Notes: generated from the sequence alone by a model not told the origin. A DNA stretch of 64,000 nt from Lasiosphaeria ovina (GCA_033439765.1 JAULSN010000001.1:2604001-2668000), one strand, 5' to 3'. Shown: positions 45,724 to 59,529, counted from the stretch's first letter. Made by a program: numbers and translations.

Positions 45724-47439
45724 ATGGAACTGCAGCACGCCACCATGGAGGCTGCCATCCTTGCAGCTTCACAGAATTACCCAATTGTGCCTCTTGGTGG
45801 AGGTCAAGCGTACACCTATGGAACGGCCGGTTTCCGAATGAAGGCCGAACTTCTCGCGCCCGTTTGTTTCCGGGTCGGTCTGTTGGCATTCCTCCGTAGT
45901 GCCTTCATGAATTCTCAGACAATCGGAGTCATGGTGACAGCCAGTCACAACCCTGCTCCCGACAACGGTGTCAAGATTGTCGACCCCATGGGCGAGATGC
46001 TCGAGCAGGACTGGGAGAAGTACGCCACTGCCCTTGTCAACGCAGCCACTGATCAAGAGTTGGTCAAGATCTTCAACCGGATCGCGTCAGAGCTCAAGAT
46101 CAATTTGAAGCTGCCTACCAAGGTCATCTGTGGCCGCGATACCCGACCTTCTGGCCCGAAGCTGGTCGCGGCACTGGCGGACGCTCTGGTCGCCACCAAC
46201 ACGGAGTTTATTAACTACGGATGGTTGACCACCCCGCAGCTGCACTATCTCGTCCGCGCTACCAACACTGAGGGCAACCCGCTCTCGTACGGCAAAGTTT
46301 CAGAGGATGGATACTACGAGAAGCTTGCCGATGCGTTCATCCGCGCTATGAATGGCAGAAAGATCAACGGCACCCTAACAGTCGACTGCGCCAACGGTAT
46401 TGGTGCTCCAAAGTTGATCAAATTTCTCAAGTTCCTCCCTCAAGACAAGGTGAACTTTGTTGTCAAAGTCGTCAATGACAACGTCGTCAAGCCAGATGTT
46501 CTCAACCTCAATGTATGTTCTCCTATATCCCCTCTCTCCATATCTCGTTGGATTCCGCCGCTAACATTTTCCTTCTAGTGTGGTGCCGACTTCGTGAAGA
46601 CGAAGCAGAGAGCCCCCCCTTCCCCTGAGCCAGTGCCGGGTGGCAGATCCTGCTCCTTTGACGGAGATGCAGACCGGCTCATTTACTACTGGACCGACGC
46701 TGAGAAACGGTTCAGTATGCTAGATGGAGACCGCATCTCCTCCCTTGCTGCCCTTTTTTTTGGCAGCCTTGTTGAGGGCGCCGGCCTCAAAGATGAACTC
46801 CGCATTGGAGTTGTCCAAACTGCCTATGCCAATGGGGCCAGTACGGCCTACATTTCGCAGCATCTAAAGCTGCCTGTTATCTGCACCCCGACGGGCGTCA
46901 AGCATTTGCATCACGTCGCCCAAAATTTCGATATTGGAATCTACTTCGAGGCGAACGGACACGGTACCGTCCTATTTTCGCCTGATGCCCTCAGCGCTTT
47001 GAAGACAACGGCACCACAGTCACCAGCTCAAAAGGACTGTCTCGATATCTTGCTGGCTCTGAGCGATCTGATTAACCAGACGGTGGGTGACGCAATCTCG
47101 GACATGTTGTTGGTCGAGGTCATCCTGGCTCACAAGATCTGGACACTGAGCGACTGGGCCATGACATACACGGACCTGCCCAACCGCCTTGTGCGCATCG
47201 AAGTCGGCGACAAGGACTTATTCAAGACGACAGATGCGGAGCGCCGCCTGTCGCGCCCCCAAGGCGCGCAGGATGAAATCGACAACGAGGTGAAGAAGTT
47301 CAAGAATGCACGCTCGTTCGCTCGCGCCAGCGGTACCGAGAACGCTTGCCGCGTCTACGCCGAGGCTGCTACGCGGTCCGAGGCCAACGAACTTGCCGAA
47401 CGCGTTGCACGCATCATTGAGCGATACGGAAACCAGTAG
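45724..47439 (+). CDS. PCM1: Phosphoacetylglucosamine mutase
   Basis: Two exons, 45724-46512 and 46579-47439, with a 66-nt phase-0 intron, give 549 residues. The enzyme converts GlcNAc-6-phosphate to GlcNAc-1-phosphate on the route to UDP-GlcNAc, needed for chitin, N-glycans and GPI anchors. Key motifs: GTAGFR near residue 35, the active-site phosphoserine loop TASHNP (Ser74), the sugar-specific ICGRDTRPSG, the metal loop DGDADR (Asp291, 293, 295) and the phosphate-binding RASGTEN near the C-terminus. Length matches yeast Pcm1 (557) and human PGM3 (542). The intron lies just before CGADFVKTKQRAPP. A second in-frame ATG eight codons in (45748) aligns better with some homologues. Confidence 0.97.
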
Positions 47440-48827
47440 GGTGGTGACCGAGAACTTCGTGAGTCCTTCCAGAGTGCACTGGTTTTGCATGATCCAGACA
47501 GACTCGGCGGCGAGTTTAGCTTTGACGATGTGTTTGCCAGTTCCTCGGCTGACGATACGTATGGAAGTCCCTCGACTGACAATGCCCTTGTCTTTCACGG
47601 GGGCTCTTCAGACAGCTCTGACGGTGTTGAGTAAGCAAACGACGACTTTCCTGATGAAAAGTTACGGATGACGAACGGCGTTATATCCTGCCCGGGGCGA
47701 GGAACTTGCATGGAAAGGAGAAAAAGTCTTTGTTTTCGATTTGCCACCCTTTCCATACCGTTCGGAATACTGAGTGCGCGCCTGCCTGGGCCTTCGACCC
47801 AAAACACTAAACTTCAAGAAGAAATGTCACTCGATGTTTTTTCTGTCAGAAAAAGGAAAAAAAAAATGTTGGTGTACTTCTCCCCCCCCCCCCCCCCCCT
47901 TCAAGGACGGCAAAATAGACTTATCGCGGCTGAAGATCTGGAAACGTGGGGAAAATGAAAGAGATATAGATATCATGCTACACAGGGAGCAGGATATCGG
48001 ATTTGGGAGGGATATACGAACTCATGATTGATGCAGTCTTGTGTGTCGGGCTCTTCCTCGGTCGGTCTTTTCATTTCCTTCCTCACTCACATATCGCAGC
48101 TAGCCATTCACCTCGGCTTAGGACTTTCCCTAGTTGAATCTACCTCTCGGGTGTCACTATCGGGCACTGTCGCGTCGGCATTGGCGCGTAGGTACATTAG
48201 GTAGTAGACCAAGCAGTCACGAAAGGTAGTCGGACAAGTCAAATGCCGATACACTGACTCACTGGCCACGTTCTCTCATCTAACCGCGTGTCACACAATT
48301 AACAGGGTGAAGACAAGATAAGTTTGGAACGGTAAGGCCTCATCCAGTACGATTAATAGTAGTAATCATCACAGACATTGAGAAAGGGCGTAAATTTATC
48401 AAGGGGGGGACGATGAACACTAGATTTCCCCTTTTATGGTTAATATCCATTTATTGGCTTGGTATGTATGGCCATGGTCTTGGCGCAATAGGCGTGCACA
48501 ACATTTAAGGAGGAGACGAACACGCTTCGCACAGACGGTGACCTCTTTTTGCTCATTTATACCATGAAAAACATAACAAGAACGGAGATACCAAAACAAG
48601 GAAAACGCCCAATGAACCCTGGTCTAGAAAAAGCCCAGCAATGCATGCCAAAATCCTCTTTGCCATCCCATGCCGATATTGTCGTGAGTCGCCGTGCCCC
48701 TTCCGCTCCCTTCCCCGTATGCCAGGGTCTTCGCTGTCATTGGCAACCCAATGTGTGCGCCGTATGTAGGTCCCGCTTGCACCATAACGGATCACCACGT
48801 CCGTTCAGTTTGTGTACCCATTGTTCG
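47440..48827. other. 1.4-kb convergent intergenic region with homopolymer tracts
   Basis: It comprises the 3' untranslated regions of PCM1 and the PRMT1-type gene. It includes an A-rich tract followed by 18 consecutive C (47882-47899). No gene is supported. Confidence 0.5.
47882..47899. repeat. Homopolymer of 18 C
   Basis: An unbroken run of C about 440 bases past the PCM1 stop, preceded by a run of ten A (about 47857-47866). Length in an assembly may be inexact. Confidence 0.85.
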
Positions 48828-50395
<1,568 letters not shown>

Positions 50396-51278
50396 CTGGA
50401 ATGTGATGAAGATAAGTCAAAAGGTGGCCGAAGTGTTCAAGAAAGGCAGAACCCCAAATCGATTTAGAAAATTTGCGAGAGGCTTGACGGAAAGGAGCGA
50501 CTGTCGACGGGCACGGCCTTGTATTGAAAGAATTTGGGTCGCAAAAAAATCCAAGCAGGCCAACCCGTTAACTGCCTAACGGGGCTTCCCCCGCAGCCTC
50601 TTCCCTGTCGTCGGGCCCGCAAGGCTTTGCCGTGCAGAAACCGTAAGGCGCAACGAGTACGGTTCCAAAGGCGGCAAAGCATGGCATCATGCTCGATTCG
50701 GGACACCAAAACAAAAACCGAGAAACGGCGGCAGATTCCTTGGTTTTCTTTGTGGCCAATTATCTTCCTAACGAAACCAACACGACCAGCCCTATCCCTA
50801 ACAATTATCACAATCATCGATGGTTCACAATCATCGATGGTCCGCCAATATTTGTGCGGCCCGAAACAGCTCTACACTAGTATCGACAGCTTCTGTTGAT
50901 GATCAAAACACTGTACCTGCTCAAACGGCCTGGACCGTGTGTCATTTCTGGGCTGGAACTGAACCCCAACTCCGAGACACCCGTTTTTTTTTTTATCAAA
51001 AAGAAATCGACCATGATGGAGGGTCAGGTAGCCGCTAAAATCGAAACTGCCAACAAAGCAGCCGTATCATGACTCAGCTCGTAGCCCCGTGCCTCCCTGC
51101 CCACACAACCCTGACATATTTTGCCTAGCAGATGCGTATAAACTCTGAATCAGAACACAGCCCCTCTTGCTGCCAACATCCATCAGGCTCGGAGATAGTG
51201 TGGCGGAAACGGATGCTACCGGACCGGGGGCGTAAAGGGTAAACTGGCAATAATGTGCACGCGACCAACGCGGCGCGG
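50396..51278. other. 0.9-kb region between the PRMT1 start and the Mob stop
   Basis: It holds the promoter and leader of the methyltransferase and the 3' untranslated region of the Mob gene, both minus strand. A repeated ATCATCGATGGT pair lies at 50813-50841. No gene is supported. Confidence 0.5.
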
Positions 51279-52881
51279 TCAAGCCATGCCCCCAAGCTGT
51301 AAGAGAAGATTCCCCACCTTGAGGTTTGCATACTCGTACGCTTTGGATTCGGGAGGGAAGGTGCCATTGGCAGCCCAGAGGTCAATGAGGGGCTGCATTG
51401 GCTCGAGCTCCGAGGGCTTCAGCAAGTCGAGAGCCGTGGCCGTCAGCACGAAATGGCTGAAGCAGCTATTCAACTGCTTCTCCAGGTTCAGGTGGTAGAA
51501 TGGGTCTATAAAGTGAGCCCAGTAAAGGTGGGCGTAGACTCGGAACATCTGGAGGAAGATGGTCTGGCAGATGCTGAAAAACTCCTTGGGAAACCCGCTG
51601 CGCTTTCCGACCCATTCATCGGGCCCATTCAAGAGTGATGTGGTTGTGATTTGAGGGTTGTGTGCGAAAGAGACTCCAGACGCCTCGGTGGGGAACATTT
51701 TGATGTCGTCGATCTTGCCAGAGATCCACCTCTGCATCAGGGTTATGTATTCAAAGGCCGGCAGCTCAATGGGCTCGAAACGGTTGTTGAGCCACGTGTA
51801 TGAGTGGTTTCTACGCAGACGATCCAGGTCAGAATCGAGGGGCAAGTAGAATAGAGGAAAGAAGAGAGGCTCTCACGTTCCAGCCGACATGCGAGGGCAC
51901 GACGTAGCATCGCAAATAGACTCCCCGTTCTCCTCCTTCTCGTAGATGACGCGGACAAAGTTCCACAGGTTACGATAGTGCTCGACAACTGCAAATAGAT
52001 CAGCAACTGCGCGGTTGAGTTGGCAATGGCAGAGCAGGGCAAAGCAGGTCAGGTCAGGTCAGGTCAGGTCAGGTAGGTCAGGTCAGCAGCTACCTTGATG
52101 AGCTATCCACTCTCCTTGTTCAACCGTCTTCGGCCGGGCACTGAGAGTCATGAAATTGCCTCTCACTATGTGCTTGGCATAGCCAGGGTTGAGCCACACG
52201 GGAAGGGGCTTGGGCAGCTGGTACGAATTCAGCGCCTCCTCAGCAGTGCCCATTATGCCTATCGACTGGGAGAATGAAGGCGAGGCGGGCAAAGGCGGCA
52301 GCTTGGAAGCAAGAGCGCCGGACGACTGGCTTGCTTGAGACAGGTAACCAGGGAGAGGCAGTTGGCCGTCATCTGCTGTAGGAGTCAAGGGACTCTTGTT
52401 CCCGGGCTTGTTCGCCGTCCCCCTCAGCCGGGCATTGCTGCAACGAAGGTCAACATCCAGTCCACCGCACTCATAGAAGTCTTGATCTAAAGTCCAATGC
52501 CCGTTCCAGCTAGTACTGGCCCAACATTGAGCAGTGAACGGCATATTTTCAAAGCGACCTCGTTTCAAGGTCATGCATCAGGCCCCAGCGCTTGCGGCAA
52601 GTTCGTGGTATTCGAACCATAAGCTGGGGTTGGATGGAAGGGATACAAAAGATGCATTCTCGACGTAAAGGGGATGGAAACTCGCAAGCAAATTGCGAGC
52701 ATGCCTGGCCGATCGCGCACAGGTCTACGCGGGTAGGTAGGTAGGAAATTTCAATCTGGGTGCCTCAAGATTGGAAAGACGATCCTTCGCATCGCAATGA
52801 AGAAAAGCCACAGACGAAAATAAAGTTCAAGGTGTAGAAAGAAGCCGCGGGCACTCACATTCCAGAAAAGAGGTTCGCCAT
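51279..52881 (-). CDS. Mob-family kinase activator (Mob2-like)
   Basis: Four exons on the minus strand: 52859-52881, 52094-52437, 51877-51988 and 51279-51810, giving 336 residues. The first exon is only 23 nt (MANLFSGI) and is separated by a 421-nt intron. A Pro/Ser-rich N-terminus of about 95 residues precedes the Mob1/phocein fold: EWIAHQVVEHYRNLWNF, the zinc-binding CDATSCPRMSAG, and the paired histidines in VYAHLYWAHF. Mob proteins bind and activate NDR/LATS kinases that control polar growth, septation and cell separation. The sequence is unlike phocein (Mob3) and differs from Mob1; Mob2 is the best guess. It has a family-specific tail (PLIDLWAANGTFPPESKAYEYA). Intron 3 (51989-52093) carries tandem CTGAC repeats. 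Confidence 0.9.
52041..52089. repeat. (AGGTC)n pentanucleotide repeat inside a Mob-gene intron
   Basis: About eight AGGTC units, one of them interrupted by AGGT. On the gene's sense strand this reads as tandem CTGAC, the fungal branch-point consensus. Confidence 0.85.
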
Positions 52882-54121
52882 AGTTGAGGATAAAGTACAG
52901 TACCAGGCTCGGAAGCCCGACCGAGTGCCGAGGGAAGGCGCGTCTCGTTTGGGGCAGATCTCACGATGTGAGGTTGGAATGAGAAAAAACAGCAACAGTT
53001 GCCGTGTTGCAGGGAACGGATATTTCGGTTGGCTTCGATCCCGGGCTTGTTCGCTCGCAGTTGCAGACAAAAAGTTAATCGGTACTGTGAAGTGATGGCA
53101 GGACGGTTTAAGCTGCAACGTTTAAAAGGGGGAAGTGCGGGCGTTTCAATGGGGTATGTACAGACCGCCTACCCCGCCATCGGCCAATAAAGGGAGAGTG
53201 GGATTGAAGTAGTACGTACCAAAGGTACCTAGGGCACCGAGACGAGCGAAGTGCGAGACGTTGCAGGATCCAGCGTACGTACGAAATGCCCTGTGTACTG
53301 CACGAAGTATTGGGTCTGTAATGGCCAAACACTTTTACTACAGGTGCACATTAGATTGGTACTTAACACCCAATTATTCCGTTGAATGGACAGATGCACT
53401 CGATGCACGTGCCGACGTTCTACTTTCGCGAGAGGACCCCTCCTCCCTGCCCCCTGACATGGCTGCCTGTCGGGAGAATCCCGTTACTCGCGCGGCAGGT
53501 GGGGCAGGGGTCGTCCAAGTCGCGGCTGGGGAAGATCAACGGCTACAGTAATTCATATACTATATGTAGGTAAATAACTTTAGAGCAAGAATAGCAAACC
53601 TACCTAAAAAGAAAGCGAGAATTCATTCCGGTATGTATCGCGAGAAAAGCGAATGGTGAGAATAATGGGATTGGTTCGACGTGTAATTATCCATGAAAAC
53701 TTCGTAAACTGGTGGGTGATAAATTTAGACGATTTGAGGTAGTTGCTTTTTAGTAAGTTACACCTTTACAAACGCTTAGGTCTCGAACAATTGCGCCAGA
53801 GCCAAGCTGGATTGTCAACCTAACTAAAGCTGCACGCAATCCCGCCCCGTCCCGTTCATGACATCCATTGATGACGCGCAAGGACCAACGACCTTGAAGC
53901 TCACGCCGCCTAGGCAGCAAGTAACTCTAGATGGAAATGGACTCCATTGCTAGGCCCTCGTCGCTCATATGAGTGCGTGCGTCGGACCGACCCAACGCCC
54001 AACGCCCAACGCCCAACTTCAAGTTCCTCCCATCTTCCTTACTTGGTGCCAATTATTTCCCTTGTAATTATCAAGCACAGCAAACCGGGCATCCACGCTC
54101 TAGGCCACATCAACAGCCAGA
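52882..54121. other. 1.24-kb divergent promoter region of the Mob gene and POL4
   Basis: No gene is supported. It contains AT-rich DNA around 53555-53790, a CAACGCC triplication at 53992-54016 just upstream of POL4, and TACCTAGG near 53226. Confidence 0.5.
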
Positions 54122-56596
54122 ATGGCTTTCCAATCACTCCAGGAGAAGGTGGCCTTTTTTGAGGCCATGGAAGCACTCGATAGCCTGAGCGACGGGGAGG
54201 ACCAGGTCGGCATTGAAGAGCGCGACCACCGGGCGAGATCGCGGGCCTTTTTCAAGCCGGCAGAGAAGGCAAAGCCTCTTTCTCAACCATCACAACTTGC
54301 CAGAGATGGGACCGCCTTCCATCGCCCTCGCCGGGCTGTGTCAGCGCCTTCGCCATCCACAACCGCACCGCCTCCTGACGTTATCAAGGCCACCCCCACT
54401 GCCCAGAAACCCGCAGGCCGGGCGCTCGGCAGACTTGGGCGAACCCCGTTGGGCACCGTGTCGTTCATCGAGGAAACGCCAGTCCCAGATTCAAACCGCC
54501 ACATAGTCGCGTCGCTGCGGAGGATGGCGACGATGCCGCTTCCTGCCGTCTCATCTGCACTTGTTGACCAGTCGCCCTCGATGAGCTCTGCTCTAAGAAA
54601 GCGGAAGCGGAAGCAGTCAACTATTGCGGTACCCGAATCGGACCGCATCTTCCGAGACCTGTCATTCTTCTATATTCCAAACAACGACATTGCCCCTGCC
54701 AGGAAACTTCGCATTGGAAGAGCCCAGGAGTATGGCGCCAAGTGGGTTCGGGAGTTATCCCTGGCCACCCACGTTGTCGTCGACAAGCGCCTGGAGCACA
54801 AAGACATCCAACCTGTTTTGGGCGCCGCCCCGGCTCCTTCTCTGGTCATTGTGAATGAGGACTATCCACTCGAGTGTATTCAGTTCCGCAACCTCCTCAA
54901 TCCGCACCAGCACCAATATCGTGTCCTTGGCTGCCCGTCCCAACCTGTCCCCTCAGAGTCGGCTCCGTCTCCGCTGCCATCTAGGGATGAGGAACTTTCA
55001 CTGCCCCTAAAAGAGCCCCTACCAGGCTCAAGAAGACACGGCCATGCTTCTCGGAATGTCACGCCGCCGCTCAGCGCGGAATCATCTGTTCAAAATGGTG
55101 CCAATGTATCAAACCCACAGGCAGACATTGGTCTGAATAATTCCGAGGACACTCGGAATCCGGTTATTATCTCTGCCCAGGCCCAGTTTGTTGGTCACGG
55201 ATTGCAGACGGGCGGGTCTGTGTCAGGCCTCCCGCAAACTCTTGGGACAGGAACAGAGACTAGTGCTCAGGATGAGCTATCAAACTACATTGAGCTGATG
55301 CAGAAATACAAAGATCTCCCTTTAGATGCGGACGAAGATGAGCCTCAGCCTTCCGAAGGCGGCCAGCAAGCTATCTCGGAGCAAGAAGTGGAAAGTGGCT
55401 CAGACAGCAATGACCGCGTGAGAAAGAAGCAATCATCCAGACCTGGTCGCCCGGGAGGCAAGAAAGACATTGCCTTTGCGGATCGCTTTGCCTGCAACCA
55501 CGGAGGAACGAAGGAAACCGCAGGCGAAGACCAGAACCCAAATGCTCGGACAATCGACGTCCTGCAAAGTATGCTTGACTACTACAGCAGGATTGGCGAC
55601 CAGTGGAGGACCCTTGCCTACCGAAAAGCCATATCAACCCTCCGCAGACAGACGGTCAAGATCACGACCGAGGAAGAAGCCTACCTGCTTCCCAACATTG
55701 GCAGACGGCTCGCCATGAAGATTGAGGAAATCGTCAACACCAACAATCTGCGGCGCCTCGACTATGCAAACGAAGAGCCGCTCGACCAGGCGCTCCAGAC
55801 ATTCTTGAAGATCTACGATGTCGGGACCAGCCGAGCCAGCAAATGGGTCTCTCAGGGGTTCCGAACCCTCGAAGATCTAAAGGAGAGAGCCGATCTCACT
55901 GCCAACCAGCGCATCGGAATCGAGCACTACGACGACCTCAACACGCGCATTCCGCGCCACGAGGTGGCCGCTCTGGGCGAGTACGTCAAGAAGACGGCTC
56001 GCGACCTAGACCCCGCAGTCGAACTGCTCATCGGGGGCAGCTACCGGCGCGGGTCCGACAGCTCGGGCGACATCGATCTGATCGTCACCAAGAAGGGCAC
56101 CACGTCCGCCAGCGAACTTCTCCCGTTCCTCATGGGCCTCGTCGACGTCCTCACGAAGAGGGGGTTCCTCGTGGCGGAGCTCGCGGCGCTGCACAGCCAT
56201 CGCCCGGGCAAGGACCGCCCGGGCAGCAAATGGCACGGGTGCTGCGTGCTTCCGCCCGGCGAGTTGGCCATTAACAACAACGACGACAACGGCGCAGAGA
56301 CGGCGCCAAGACGAGCCCCAATCTGGCGGCGCATCGACTTTTTGCTGGTCCCCGAGTCCGAGTACGGCGCCGCGCTCATCTACTTCACCGGCAACGACGT
56401 CTTCAACCGCAGCATACGGCTCCTGGCGTCCAAGAAGGGCATGCGGCTCAACCAGCGGGGCCTGTACGCCGAGGTGATGCGAGGGCGCGACCGGGCTCGG
56501 GTCACGGACGGCCAGCTGCTCGAGGGCAGGGACGAGCGGAGGATCTTTGACATCCTCGGCGTCAAGTGGCGCGAGCCGTGGGAGCGCTGGTGTTGA
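54122..56596 (+). CDS. POL4: DNA polymerase X family, Pol4 / Pol lambda type
   Basis: Single exon of 824 residues. A BRCT-like domain lies at about 174-275 (IFRDLSFFYIPNNDIAPARK, then ATHVVVDKRLEH). A Ser/Glu-rich linker with a basic KKDIAFADRFACNH segment leads to the Pol beta-like 8-kDa domain (from about 470, NARTIDVLQSMLDYYS), the fingers with a helix-hairpin-helix (YLLPNIGRRLAMKIEEI), and the palm with GGSYRRGSDSSGDIDLIVT. Catalytic aspartates are Asp650, Asp652 and Asp739 (RRIDFLLV). The thumb ends at WREPWERW. Pol4 fills gaps during nonhomologous end joining and base excision repair. It is longer than yeast Pol4 (582) because of the N-terminus and linker, as is usual in filamentous ascomycetes. 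The ATG at 54122 lies after a clean leader. Confidence 0.95.
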   Translation: MAFQSLQEKVAFFEAMEALDSLSDGEDQVGIEERDHRARSRAFFKPAEKAKPLSQPSQLARDGTAFHRPRRAVSAPSPSTTAPPPDVIKATPTAQKPAGRALGRLGRTPLGTVSFIEETPVPDSNRHIVASLRRMATMPLPAVSSALVDQSPSMSSALRKRKRKQSTIAVPESDRIFRDLSFFYIPNNDIAPARKLRIGRAQEYGAKWVRELSLATHVVVDKRLEHKDIQPVLGAAPAPSLVIVNEDYPLECIQFRNLLNPHQHQYRVLGCPSQPVPSESAPSPLPSRDEELSLPLKEPLPGSRRHGHASRNVTPPLSAESSVQNGANVSNPQADIGLNNSEDTRNPVIISAQAQFVGHGLQTGGSVSGLPQTLGTGTETSAQDELSNYIELMQKYKDLPLDADEDEPQPSEGGQQAISEQEVESGSDSNDRVRKKQSSRPGRPGGKKDIAFADRFACNHGGTKETAGEDQNPNARTIDVLQSMLDYYSRIGDQWRTLAYRKAISTLRRQTVKITTEEEAYLLPNIGRRLAMKIEEIVNTNNLRRLDYANEEPLDQALQTFLKIYDVGTSRASKWVSQGFRTLEDLKERADLTANQRIGIEHYDDLNTRIPRHEVAALGEYVKKTARDLDPAVELLIGGSYRRGSDSSGDIDLIVTKKGTTSASELLPFLMGLVDVLTKRGFLVAELAALHSHRPGKDRPGSKWHGCCVLPPGELAINNNDDNGAETAPRRAPIWRRIDFLLVPESEYGAALIYFTGNDVFNRSIRLLASKKGMRLNQRGLYAEVMRGRDRARVTDGQLLEGRDERRIFDILGVKWREPWERWC

Positions 56597-57692
56597 TACA
56601 TAGCATCAAAGTTGGATAATACCTAGGATATGGTTGATTCACAGTCCAATCCCTGAATGCTTGTTAACGTGGTATCTAGATAGGTACTTTAATGAATCAT
56701 GATTATTGCAAGTAAACCGGCTAGGAAAAGCCTTTGATGGGCATCTCTAAGAGAGAGACACTCCTTTAAGATTATATAATAGGGATTCCAATACCTATTA
56801 CCTCCCTCCTCGAAAATCTCTAGGGCAAGCCGTGAGATATTAAGGCCGAAGTCCAGGTCCAGGTCCACCGGGTGAGGTGGCAATGCCTAGGTTTGAGAAA
56901 ACGAGACCGCCCGGAAATAGGGGTCTGGAGAGTCGCCGAGCCCATCATGTATTTCCCCCTCGATCCTCACTCGCCGGCTGAATGGGGTCTGATAGGTATA
57001 TCGCCGTACGCCGTTAGGACCGGCTGCTATTGTGCAGTCCGGTAGCCCCTGCGGCCCAGGAAGGCAGTCCCGTCCCTGTACTGCATGTACTGTGCCGTAC
57101 GCTTCTAAAGCCTTGGGAAATACCCCGCTAATAAACATTCAGGGATTGGATACCATGCATTTACATGCATTGTGCTATTAGGTCGACATGAAAATACGGA
57201 AAAGAACCTCAACCAAGCAAGCGCAAGTGTTTCCACCTGAGCGGCAAAGTTTGCAAATCATCAAAAGCAAAGGACCTCAGATTTAGCTCTATATATTTAC
57301 ATTGAACAACATCTTGTCGGGATATAAATTCCGTTTACGATTCCGCGGCGAGCTCGCCTTCCCATCCCGTCATTACGCATACTCTTCTCACATTTTCGGG
57401 ACTGCGTCTAAATTTGAGCTGACCCCTTTCCAAGACCCGTCTTGGATGGGCCTCATTTGAATGAAACTTCCACTCATTGTTGGCCTGTTCTTTGCGATTA
57501 ACGGCAAAGCCTTGTTCTTCCTTTCACAGGCCAACCAAGGAAAGGAAAGAGATAATAATAAGCACCGTAACTCCCCTGTGTCGCCCCTGTATTCCCCGCC
57601 CAGAGTATGACATGTATACGAACAAAAGAAAAGACGAAGGGGGGAAAAAAGTGGCCGTTTTGGCAACATGAAAAGAAACGAGGGCACCTAGA
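56597..57692. other. 1.1-kb convergent intergenic region
   Basis: It comprises the 3' untranslated regions of POL4 and the ammonium permease gene. No gene is supported; AT-rich around 56690-56800 and 57270-57330. Confidence 0.5.
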
Positions 57693-59529
57693 TTATTGAC
57701 TAGACTGTCCCGGTCCATACATGCGTGGATCCATCATGTGAATGGCGTTCTTCTCCCTCCCGACCGGAGGAAAGTCGCGAATGGCACTGTTACGGTCAGC
57801 CGCCGAGAAGACACTACCAGTCTCGCCGTCCACGTCGTTGAGCACTTCGCGGGTAAGCTCGACGTAGTCGTAGGCGAACTCGCCAATCTCAGCGTCGTCA
57901 ATGCCAAGAATCTCGGCCTCCTCGGAAGCGCGGAGGTGCAGACCCGGGATTAGATTCATGGTGAACAAAATCAGGGTTGTACCGACAAACGAGTAGGCGC
58001 CTCCCGTGAAAGAGTCAGCCAGCTGGATAGGAAGCTGGACCCAGTGTTGATTGATCCATCCGCCTGGAATTACCGCCACATTGTCCAGGTGGGCAATGTA
58101 GTCGGCCGCGAAGAAGGCCGTGCAGATATTTCCAACCAATCCGCCGATACCGTGGACGGCGAAGATGTCAAGGGCATCATCGATGCGCAGGATGAACTTC
58201 AGCTTGGTACCATAATTGGCAAATCCCGCGCCGAGGATACCGTAAATAACAGCAGCCCAAGCTGGAACAAAGCCTTTATTTGCACCGTATTAGCGAGGTG
58301 CACACGAAACACCACTTCAGGGTTATCCAAACAGATAACTTACCAGAGCCGGGAGTAATGGCAACCAGTCCGGCAACTACACCGGAGCAAAACCCTACAG
58401 TCGACCACTTCCGCTCAAGTCTGTAGTCGAGGACACACCAAGTGATGCCACCGACGCAAGCAGCGAGGTTAGTAACCACCGCGGCCATGACGGCGCGCAT
58501 GTTGGCAGCGAGAGCAGAGCCTGCATTGAATCCGAACCACCCGACCCAGAGGAATACGGTCCCGATGACGATATGGGTGACGTTATGCGGCCGGTAGTTG
58601 AGCTCGTGTGTGCCGTGGCCGCGGCGTTTCCCAAGCATCATCGAGTATGCAAGTGCGGCTGAGCCCGAGGCAATATGCACGGGCGTGCCTCCGGCAAAAT
58701 CAAGGCCTCCCATCTTGTTCGACCACCCGGATGTGTTCCACGTCCAGCAAGCGATGGGATCGTAGATAATCGTGGACCAGACGAACATGAAGATGACGCA
58801 AGGAAGCATCCTGCCTCGCTCAGCCACGGCACCAGCTGCCAAGGCCACTGTTATGGCCGAGAACATGCCCTGGTAGATGGCGAATAGGAGATCCGGGATG
58901 CGAGACGAGCCGACAGACGGTTGGGCGAGAACGTCCCTAAAGCCGAAGTTGGCGAGATCGCCAATGAAGGGGCCGGCCGTGTGCGAAAACGTCAGGGAAT
59001 AACCCCAGAAGAACCACTGGAAGGTGGTGACAGCCGTGGCCATAACCGACAGCCAAATCAAGGATAAAGCGGACTTTCGCCGCGCAAGGCCAGAATAGAA
59101 GAAGCTGCATGGTGGGTGGGTTTCGTTTGTTAGAGAGGCATGAACAAAACATACAGCCAGGCCAATGATCCTAGCACAGAAGGGCTTGGGACGAGCACGC
59201 ACGCACTTGGGGAGGGTAGGGGAGGGTTTGATCTGCAGTGCAAACATTGAAACTTACCCAACACCTGGGATCATGAGAAGCACAAGGGCAGTTGCTATGA
59301 TCATGAATCCGATGTCGCCTGACTGTAGCAATGCAGAAATGCGGCGTCAGCGTGTCCGTCTCCCGGCTCCCGTCTGGTCGATCGGGTATCCGCGATCTCC
59401 ATGCGGCACAGGTGAGCTTACTTGGTACCAGATGTTCAGATCGTCAGTCAGGGCATTCCCTCCTGCTGGGCCGGTGCCATTGTACGGCACCAGAGGTATG
59501 AAGTCTTGCGGTGGGCTGTCGTCGGCCAT
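57693..59529 (-). CDS. MEP2: Ammonium transporter, Mep2-like (AMT/MEP/Rh family)
   Basis: Four exons on the minus strand: 59422-59529, 59258-59322, 58344-59104 and 57693-58273; introns 99, 153 and 70 nt; 504 residues. Eleven membrane helices are expected; the first spans the 65-nt second exon (DIGFMIIATALVLLMIPGVG) and continues into FFYSGLARRKSAL, a family signature. The twin pore histidines are His201 (TPVHIASGSAALAYS) and His352 (FAVHGIGGLVGN). Yeast Mep1 and Mep3 have Glu at the first position while Mep2 keeps His, so this protein is Mep2-like. The gate region DPIACWTWN is present. Mep2 proteins import ammonium with high affinity and act as nitrogen sensors for filamentous growth. The C-terminal tail of about 75 residues carries potential phosphorylation sites. 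Nitrogen control is likely from family knowledge only. Confidence 0.95.

Noticed and set aside
51290..51323. Apparent tiny intron (GTGGGG...TTACAG) near the end of the Mob gene
   Set aside because: At 26 nt it is too short to splice, and reading through gives a tail in the same frame that fits the family.
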